Shown here: positions 56,939-64,000 of the stretch, one piece after another | How the letters are laid out: every line of letters begins with the position of its first letter | Position numbering within the stretch: position 1 is the stretch's first letter | DNA from: Rhabditoides inermis | Lineage: Eukaryota > Nematoda > Chromadorea > Rhabditida > Rhabditidae | Direction: 5' to 3' | Assembly (NCBI GenBank): GCA_963966185.1 | Contig: CAWZYM010000072.1 | Span: forward strand, 44,371 to 108,370 | Length of the DNA stretch: 64,000 bases | The notes under the pieces: generated by a model | The model's input: the letters and a program-made list of their open reading frames with translations, nothing else | Told to the model about the DNA's origin: nothing | The model's database searches: none | Made by a program: the position numbers and the translations under genes

Positions 56939-58793
56939 GACTGATCTATTCCACGTGCAGCCCCCGACTCTATATCTGTGTCGTGGAACCCGCCGACTCG
57001 CCCGAACGGAGTGGTCTCCTACTACCGTATCACGTGGCAGAGGAGGAAGGACATTGTGGACGGCGCCCGCAGGAAGGTCTGCGACGGACTGCTGTGAGTC
57101 ATTGGAAACATTGCTATCCTGCACCTGGACTATTGATTGATTGAATGGATGGCTTCAGTGCGTTCTCGGGTGGCTCAGCGAGTGGCTCTGCGGGTGGTCC
57201 CCCCACCGCCACTCCCTCTTCTGCCATGGCTGCGGCTGCGGCGGAGGCTGCCGAGAAGGTGCCCGCCCCTCCCCCTCCCCTCTCACACGTGTCCCTTCAG
57301 GAGGGCCAGTGTTCGGCCGTGCCTGGCTGCTGCGTGTGTGGCTCGGCCACAGTAGACGAGGACGACCTGACAGACGAAGACGAGCTGGACCAAGTAAGCG
57401 AGGAGAGCGACTTCGAGAACAAGCTGCAGAACACGGTGTTCGTGCAGAGGTGAGTGGGGGCGGGGCGTGCGTGGGAGGAGCTTGTATGGGCCGCTTGTCG
57501 TCTACTAGATTGTCTGCTAGTCTCTTCCCCTGAGTGTCCTCCCTTGCCTGCTCGGCTTGTCTATAATGCTTGTTAGTTGTGCGGTGAACCCGGATCAGCC
57601 GCAGTGCGTGCGTGCCGGCCTGGCTGCCTCCACCCGCCGGCCCCCCACACCCACATCCAGGCATACCCATGCCACAAGACATCCGAGGTTCGGCATGCCC
57701 CTTCCTCCTCCCTCCTCCCTCCTCCCTCCTCCCTCCTCCTGTCCACTCCATCCAGTATCCAGTCGTCGTGATGTCGTGGTGCCTTCTACAAGCATGATCC
57801 TTCTTATACGACTGTTGTGCTCACTGCTCACATGTTTTCACAATGCTGTTGTGTGCATGGGTGTGATTGGTAGTGTATTGGCGATTTGGATTCGCACTTT
57901 TGGCTGCGGTTGTATGCATATGGCAAATGATTGCAGGAAGTCGAGACATCGTAGGGATCTCAAAGGGAACAAGGACAAGGATGTGGTGGGAGAAGCGAGC
58001 AAGATGAAGAAGGTGTGGAGAGAGGGAGAGGGAGAGAGAGATAGAGAGGGGAAGAGAGATATGTCGTGTTGCAGCTGCTCACCTCGACTCGTCCCACCAC
58101 TAGTGCCCTGTCGACGACTGTGCTTCCGCCTCCCGGCCCGGATGAGATGGGCACTGTGAATGTGACGGCCGGAGAGCTACTCGGATACACCATCACTGGA
58201 CTCAGACACTTCTCCAACTATGAGGTGAGGGGGGACAGACAGACAGACGGACGGACGGACTGATGTTGCGTTTCAGATCTACGTCGAAGCGTGTCAGGAC
58301 AACAACGCGCCGCAGTGGTTCTGCAGCAACGCCTATGAGAGCGTCGCCAAGCATCGATTCGTCAGGACGCAGCTCAAGCGTCAGTCCACCCGCTTCTTTC
58401 TCCTCCCTCACCCCCTCTCCCACTCCTCTGTTTCAGCCGACTACGACATGGTTCCCTCCGATTCCATCGTCGTTTCGCTAGTCAATGGAACCGGGAGCGA
58501 CCTCAAGGTATGTCTATTATGATCGAATATTGGTTTATTGTTTTTGTTCAGGTTGAGTGGCAGCCGCCAGAGCAGACGAATGGACCGGTGCTCGGATACT
58601 GGGTCACAGTGCAGAATCGCGCCACCCAATCGGTCGGTATTGATTGATTATTGATCGATAGTCATTTATTGATTTTCAGACTGGCATTCCGCAGTGTGTG
58701 GAGGCGGAGGATGGAGATGAGAACAAGGTCCTGGAGATGGTATTCTCGGGTATAGCTGATGGAGACTACAGCGTGGAGGTGAGAGAAAGAGGA

Positions 58794-58827
<34 letters not shown>

Positions 58828-60889
58828 GGAGAAATAGTACCTTCTCCTTTCAGATCAAGACGATGACCCTGGCGCAGACGTCTGAACCGGCGACGACCAA
58901 GGAGCTGTTCACCATTTACAACCCTGGATTCTTCACACTCAGGGTGAGTATTGATCGATATTGATCGTTTGTTATTGATTTCTTTCCAGAACATTCTGAT
59001 ACTCGGTCTCGGGATCATAGTCCTGTTTGTGTTTGCTGCGCTGATAATCTGGCACTGTGTGAACCGGTGAGGAGAAAGAGAGAGAGAGGGGGGGGGGGAG
59101 GGAGATATGTGACGGATACCCTCCTAGGTACTATGGCAAGCGTGTGGGGGAGTACATTCGTCAGACGATCTCGGCGAATCCGGAGTACCTCTCGCAGATG
59201 GATGTGTACAAGCAGGATGAGTGGGAGTTGAGCAGGGCTGAGCTCACTCTCGAGGAGGAGATCGGAAGGGGCACGTTCGGAAAGGTACGCGCACGACAGA
59301 AGGCAGAGAGAGGGCTGTGTGTGAGCTGCTACTGTGTGTAGGTGTTCCGCGGCCGCGGCCACAACGTGCGCTCGCAGTGCGGGGAGGTATTCGGCATATG
59401 TGCGGTGAAGACAGTCACCGAGACGGCCAACAGCGCCGAGAGACTGCACTTCCTGATCGGTGAGGAGGGAAACGGCACACATGGGACAGACGGACTCAGA
59501 TGACGTTGCCATGTTGCAGAGGCGTCTGTGATGAAGACGTTCAACACGTCGTTCATCGTGAAGCTGTACGGAGTGGTGTCTGACGGGCAGCCGGTGCTGG
59601 TTGTGATGGAGATGATGGAGAAGGGAAACCTCCGCGACTACCTCCGATCCAGAAGGCCCGACGCCGAGGAGAACGTCGATGGACTGCCGGTACGCGATCG
59701 ATCCATTGATCCACATGTTGATTGATTGATTGTAGCCCCCGTCGGCGCAGCAGTATGTGGAGTGGGCGTGTCAGATCGCAGATGGAATGGCCTACCTCGA
59801 GTCTCTCAAGTTCTGCCATCGCGATTTGGCTGCCAGAAACTGCATGGTACGGTTTACTGGATATAGGATGGAGAATACTGTAGTTTGGATTAGGGATACT
59901 GTAGTACCGTATGCCTGTTCAGGTGGCCGGCAACGACGACGTGAAGATTGGTGATTTCGGAATGGCGCGCGATATATACTACCACGAGTACTACAAACCT
60001 ACCGGAAAGAGGTATCGATTGGCTTATGTGGTTATCGATTGTATGATCTATTCGCAGGCTGATGCCGGTGCGTTGGATGGCGCCCGAGTCGCTGAGAGAT
60101 GGAAAGTTCACGATGAAGAGTGACGTGTGGTGAGCGAGGGGTACTGTATATTGAGTCGCTGTTACTGTAGTACCGGTTCACACACATGTGTTGAGGTCGT
60201 ACGGAATCGTGTTGTACGAGATGCTGACGTTGGCGCAGCAGCCATACCAGGGGCTGGCCAACGACCAGGTGTTCAACTTCATCGGAGTCAGCAGGAAGAT
60301 ACTCGACAAGCCCATGGACTGCCCCGACTTCTGGTGAGTGGAGAGGGAAAGAGAGGAGGGAGGGAGAGAGGAGAGAGAGAGAGAAGACGTTTCCCGTTTA
60401 GGTACGACCTGATGGTGTCGTGTTGGCGGTATGTGCCGAAGGAGCGCCCGTCGTTCCGCCAGATTGTAGAACATCTCATGCCCCACTCGACTGCCAGATT
60501 CCACTCGGTGAGTAGAGAAGAGAAGAGAAGAGAGAGGTGGACGAGGGAGCATGACGTCACTGTGTTTAGATGTCGTTTGTGTGCCACTCGGAGGCGGCTC
60601 CGGAGAAGGCGAGTGCGAACGGAGGCGGCAGTGAGAGAGGAGGGGCGGGAGGGGGAGACGGCTACGACCCGCCATATGTGCCCGAGGGACACGGAATGAG
60701 GAGAATCAGCAGCCAGCATGACGTCAGTCGCTATCCATTGACTGATTCGATCGATTGATGGATTGATCGATTGTTTAGGTGGAGGACGGTCTGTGTCAGT
60801 CGAATCGCGCTGTGAATGAGCTGGCAGGATGGAACGGGGAGGGCGACGGATTCCCCGTCGATCGAGAAATGGCAGAGGACGAGGTCTAG
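52175..60889 (+). CDS. Insulin/IGF-like receptor tyrosine kinase, first exon not found
   Basis: Receptor of the insulin/PI3K pathway, about 1,400 residues. The L1 domain starts in exon 52175-52262 ([17 protein letters not shown]) and continues [15 protein letters not shown]. The furin-like Cys-rich region spans 53580-55030, L2 55090-55700, and fibronectin type III domains 55850-57100 and 58080-58940. A long Cys-containing, acidic and Pro-rich insert (57160-57660) precedes KSRHRRDLK (about 57938-57964), a furin-type site between alpha and beta chains. The membrane helix is [20 protein letters not shown] (58990-59050). The juxtamembrane NPEYL is the IRS/Shc docking motif. The kinase has [29 protein letters not shown], activation loop [14 protein letters not shown] and [12 protein letters not shown]. 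All catalytic motifs are intact. The intron ending at 60195 uses a TTGAG acceptor inside DVW/SYG. The tail ends MAEDEV at TAG 60887-60889. The signal peptide is missing. Confidence 0.95.
56904..56940 (+). repeat. (TTG)n microsatellite
   Basis: Twelve TTG units in the receptor-kinase intron between the two halves of a fibronectin-type exon pair. The anamorsin intron carries the complementary CAA repeat. Confidence 0.85.
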
Positions 60890-61555
60890 CCACGCCCCCA
60901 CACGCCCCGCCCACTCAAGCATTCCACGCACGCACACACTCACTCACTCTCATCATCTCACCCTCCTCTCTCACAGCCGCTACGGGTCCTCGGCGCACCG
61001 TATTCATTCGTGTTCCCGTGCTAGTCTCGTATACTGTATATATACGACTGTATATTGTGTGTACTGTACTTGGGCATACTGTATGCGCGGTCGGGCGAGT
61101 GTTGTATCCATTTTATGAGCATATCAATTCAGTGTTACTCTCATTATTTCACATATTGACATTCTGTCTCTTTGTTGTCTCTCTGTTCTATAGTGTTGCT
61201 CGGAGCGTTGTTCCAACGTCTCAGTCGGCAGTTTTATGTTCGGATTACGGTAACATCCCTTATTCGGTTTCATAATCGGTTCCCCTTGTCTGATTCCCCC
61301 CCCCCCTTCGTTCTAATTGTATATCATTATTCTCGTCATCTCGACTGATTCCCTTTTCTCCTTCCCACTGTTATTCTTCTGTACTAAACAGACAAGTCCA
61401 CTTCGTTTGAGAAATCCCCTCGTTTTGGATACGTTTCGAGAGTATATATTATCATCCCTTTTTGATTCATTATTATTCTAATAATAATTGTGTGCACACG
61501 CTCATTGTGATTGATTGTACTATATTGGATGAGTCGATGTCATTATTTCGGCGAG

Positions 61556-61561
61556 AATAAA
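61556..61561 (+). terminator. Receptor kinase poly(A) signal
   Basis: AATAAA about 670 bases after the receptor stop and just before the 3' end of the convergent gene at 61669, so the two transcripts end almost tail to tail. The long interval 60890-61555 is presumed 3' UTR and holds no other exon. Confidence 0.55.
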
Positions 61562-61668
61562 ATATTCTTACTAATAGTATTTGACTAGAGTTATTGTTAC
61601 TAGTTGCAAACGCACAAAACATAAGATATGTTTTGATGTAGTTTATCACAGTTCACAGGTAAACGATA

Positions 61669-62732
61669 TCACATTGCTTTTGTGAGTCTCTCTGCCAGTA
61701 CCTTCTGCCGCAAGTCGTGTAGATATTGTGAGGTGGGTGAGAGGGGGGCGGCAGAGGGGGTCCCTCCAGGGGCAGAGGGGGTCCTTTCAGGGGCAGAGGG
61801 GGTCCTTTCAGGGGCAGAGGGGGTCCCTCCAGGGGCAGAGGGGGTCCTTTCAGGGGCAGAGGGGGTTCCTCCAGGGGCAGAGAGGGTCCCTCTAGAAGCA
61901 GACACCGCCTCTCTCACTGGCCTCTCTGTCTTCTTCCGAGGCGAGAACGGGTCTTCGACAGAGGATCCAGATGACTTCTGCCTCACTTCTATCTCGGTCA
62001 GCTTCGAAGAGGAAGAGGGAGAAGTGGAGGTGGAAGAAGACGTTGGAGTTGACGACGAGCTTGTGGAGCTGTCCGTAGGTGAGGAGGACGATGTTGAAGT
62101 GGAGGCGGAGGAGGATGTGGAAGAGGAGGATGAAGATGACGTGGATCTGCTACTACTGGACACTTCTGACAGTGATTCGAGCTCGTCATCCTTTAGCTTG
62201 ACCGTTTCGTCTATAGGCTCTTCTTTCACCAAAATTGGCGGCATGTTCCTTTCTTTGACGGAAGTCATGACAGTAGCTTTCTCTTCGCGATTCTCCTTTC
62301 CTTTCGGTCTGCCTTCTTTCGTAGTTTCGCAGTAAACCTGTGAAATGAGATCTAATGTACCGTAGTGATCCAGACAGCCAAACCTTTTGCAGCAGTTCTT
62401 TCCTCTCTCCGATCAACTTATCCAGTTGCCGCAACTTTTCCATCCTAGGAATGACATTGAATCCCGCGCTGCGACCAGCCAGCATAGGGGGGTACTGTAA
62501 CGAGAACGTATTATGGTTTTCGATATTGGCAAAAACACAGGTAATAAATTAGTAACGCATTTCTCACCTTCATTCCCCGCAGTTTGTCGGTTGAGTAGAG
62601 GGGCGGCGGATGTTGCTTTGTCCTTTCCTTGTCCCTATTCTCGTTGCTAGCAGCCACCACATACTTGGTCAGAGCTGCGGTCAGCAACTCCTCCACTTCT
62701 GACAGACCTGGAGAGACAAGTGTTTTATGGGG

Positions 62733-62788
<56 letters not shown>

Positions 62789-63587
62789 AGAGACGTACCA
62801 TACACAGTCTCCTCGGTCCCGGTCTCCCTATCTAGCAGAATGGGGCGCAGCGCGTGTGGCGATGGAGAGGGAGTGGGAACGAGAGAACCGACCTGCAAAA
62901 GTCCACTCTAACCGACCTGGAACGCGAACAAACAACATTCGAATGTGAGAAAGGGAAATGAGGATAACCGTTACCTGTGTGCTGGCATCCCTTCCTAGTG
63001 TGAGTGTCTGGCAGGCGACACTCTGCCCCTTACCCTCCTCCCTCCATGGACGGATCAATACTGCGATCAGAAGAGAGATCTGAGGGAGTAAACATGTGAA
63101 CAAGGTAAACAAGGTAAACAATCTAACCATTCTCGCCGGGTCGTCTGCTGCGAATAGGAAGGTGTGGCCGCGACAGAGGAGGAGCTACAAATGAAACTGA
63201 ACAAATGATCTAGTGAACAGGTCATACCTCATCCTCTCTTTTCCGAATACACCGCTGGTCGTCTAGATTGAGTGTGGCTGCGTACTGTGTCCAGCCATCC
63301 GCCTTCTCTTCCCCTTCCCTTTCTCGCACCCTCAGACGAAGGAGCAGACATGCCGCTTCTACCGCTGTGGACAGAGGAACGAGGAGTTGAGCACCGAGGG
63401 GAGTGCCTGAATGAGGGAGGATGAGAGAGAGAGAGGGGGGGGGAGGGAGGGAGGGGGACTCGCCTGTCCACCGTGTCTCGGGCAGTGTGACCGGCTGGAA
63501 CCCCTTCCACTCGCATGTCATCTCGAGTGGAGTGGATGGAGGGAGGGAGAGACGCGACACCGCCACTTCCACTGAGAATGGACGCAT
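61669..63587 (-). CDS. Unrecognised protein with Ser-rich and TPSAP-repeat C-terminus
   Basis: About nine exons from ATG 63585-63587 to TGA 61669-61671. The N-terminal part, with alternating hydrophobic segments (MRPFSVEVAVSRLSLPPSTP, CEWKGFQPVTLPETRWTG, LGAQLLVPLSTAVEAACLLL, WTQYAATLNLDDQ), could be a C2-like beta sandwich; this is a guess from pattern only. The middle has FLFAADDPARM, ISLLIAVLIRPW, LSEVEELLTAALTKYVVAAS and a helix MEKLRQLDKLIGERKELLQK. The last exon is low complexity: LVKEEPIDE, which resembles a sumoylation site (VKEE), a long Ser/Thr tract, then heptads TPSAPGG/TPSAPER coded by 21-base repeats, ending YLHDLRQKVLAERLTKAM. The first intron begins with GC (ACAG/GCGAGT, 63462-63463), fixed by frame and acceptor. 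No family recognised. Confidence 0.6.
61755..61895 (-). repeat. Coding 21-bp minisatellite (TPSAPGG/TPSAPER)
   Basis: About seven 21-base units within the last exon, alternating Gly-Gly and Glu-Arg at the end of each heptad. Because the unit is a multiple of three, repeat number can vary without frameshift. Confidence 0.9.
62734..62790 (+). repeat. (GA)n microsatellite
   Basis: An uninterrupted GA run of more than 20 units in an intron of the unrecognised C-terminal gene (CT on its sense strand). Confidence 0.9.
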
Positions 63588-63922
63588 ACCTGACTTTGAC
63601 TTTGATTTTGTAATTTATCTTTTGGAACTTATTATCTTCTCATCTTTCATCGCGCTTTTGCTGAACATATGGCGGCAAGAAAAAGGGAATCATTGTGATT
63701 TGTGATGCGAGTAGTGCAGTGACCAATAGCAGCGGAATGGGATTCACAGAGACATGGGGAGTCGCTTCATCGAAACAAGAGGACAAGAAAAATAACAATA
63801 ATCGTATGAAAACGAAATGAGATTATCCGTCAGAGTGCTATTGCAGTATTCCAAAATTGGTGTGGGGTGGATGAGACCAGCTGCGTTCGCGCGCCTTCCG
63901 TTGTCAAGGCGACGGTCCCTCG

Positions 63923-63965
<43 letters not shown>

Positions 63966-64000
63966 TTCTCCTCTTTCTCTCTTTCTCTCTTTCTCTCTTT
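63588..64000. other. Window end without a supported gene
   Basis: Presumed 5' flank of the minus-strand gene. The last 70 bases are a C run and CT/TTTCTC pyrimidine tract. No exon was identified. Confidence 0.4.

Noticed and set aside
57155..57751. Minus-strand 198-codon frame
   Set aside because: It is antisense to the receptor insert exons and explained by their GC-rich composition.
61682..62335. Plus-strand 217-codon frame rich in EGVLSGAEGV and acidic residues
   Set aside because: It is the complement of the TPSAP and Ser-rich coding exon; the minus-strand frame links by splice sites to upstream exons.

Overview
This window comes from an animal nuclear genome. Every gene is broken into many short exons by short introns (often 45 to 150 bases, a few above 1 kb), and the proteins are metazoan: a nucleocytoplasmic O-GlcNAc transferase, a two-pore potassium channel, a rhodopsin-like receptor, a Mondo-type bHLH-zipper factor, anamorsin and an insulin-receptor tyrosine kinase. 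Splice acceptors directly or almost directly before start codons suggest spliced-leader trans-splicing, and two C2H2-like genes repeat a finger pair followed by a CFP motif. Both fit a nematode or nematode-like ecdysozoan, but the sequence does not prove the phylum. Introns are packed with GA/CT and GGGA tracts.

Layout, left to right. 1-2012 (+): 3' part of an acidic coiled-coil protein with a hydrophobic C-terminal tail. 3777-4826 (+): small zinc-finger-like protein. 5983-14520 (+): complete O-GlcNAc transferase. 15129-18177 (-): K2P potassium channel, convergent with it. 19072-21455 (+): seven-transmembrane receptor, divergent from the channel. 22478-27353 (-): Mondo/MLXIP-like factor. 28549-30651 (-): anamorsin with a LINE fragment in an intron. 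31086-32341 (-): RWDD2-like protein. 32850-39122 (+): large zinc-finger gene whose introns hold a 22-bp minisatellite and a 2.3-kb foldback element flanked by TTAA. 39123-44076: gene-poor, repeat-rich tract with two copies of a tRNA-derived SINE and a GC-rich inverted-repeat element. 44077-44950 (-): headless array of duplicated exons coding Nopp140-like repeats. 44961-46463 (-): AT-rich single-exon protein with two Ulp1-like protease domains. 46456-49123 (-): unrecognised gene with tandemly duplicated exons. 52175-60889 (+): insulin-like receptor tyrosine kinase. 61669-63587 (-): unrecognised protein with Ser-rich and TPSAP repeats.

Several genes touch nutrient signalling (insulin receptor, O-GlcNAc transferase, Mondo), but they are separate transcription units and nothing shows that they form a regulated cluster. 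The most unusual signal is at the splice sites. At least ten introns in six genes end in TTGAG (mostly GTTGAG) instead of CAG/TAG. Four of these are fixed by strong protein conservation across the junction (two in O-GlcNAc transferase, one in the K2P channel, one in the receptor kinase).
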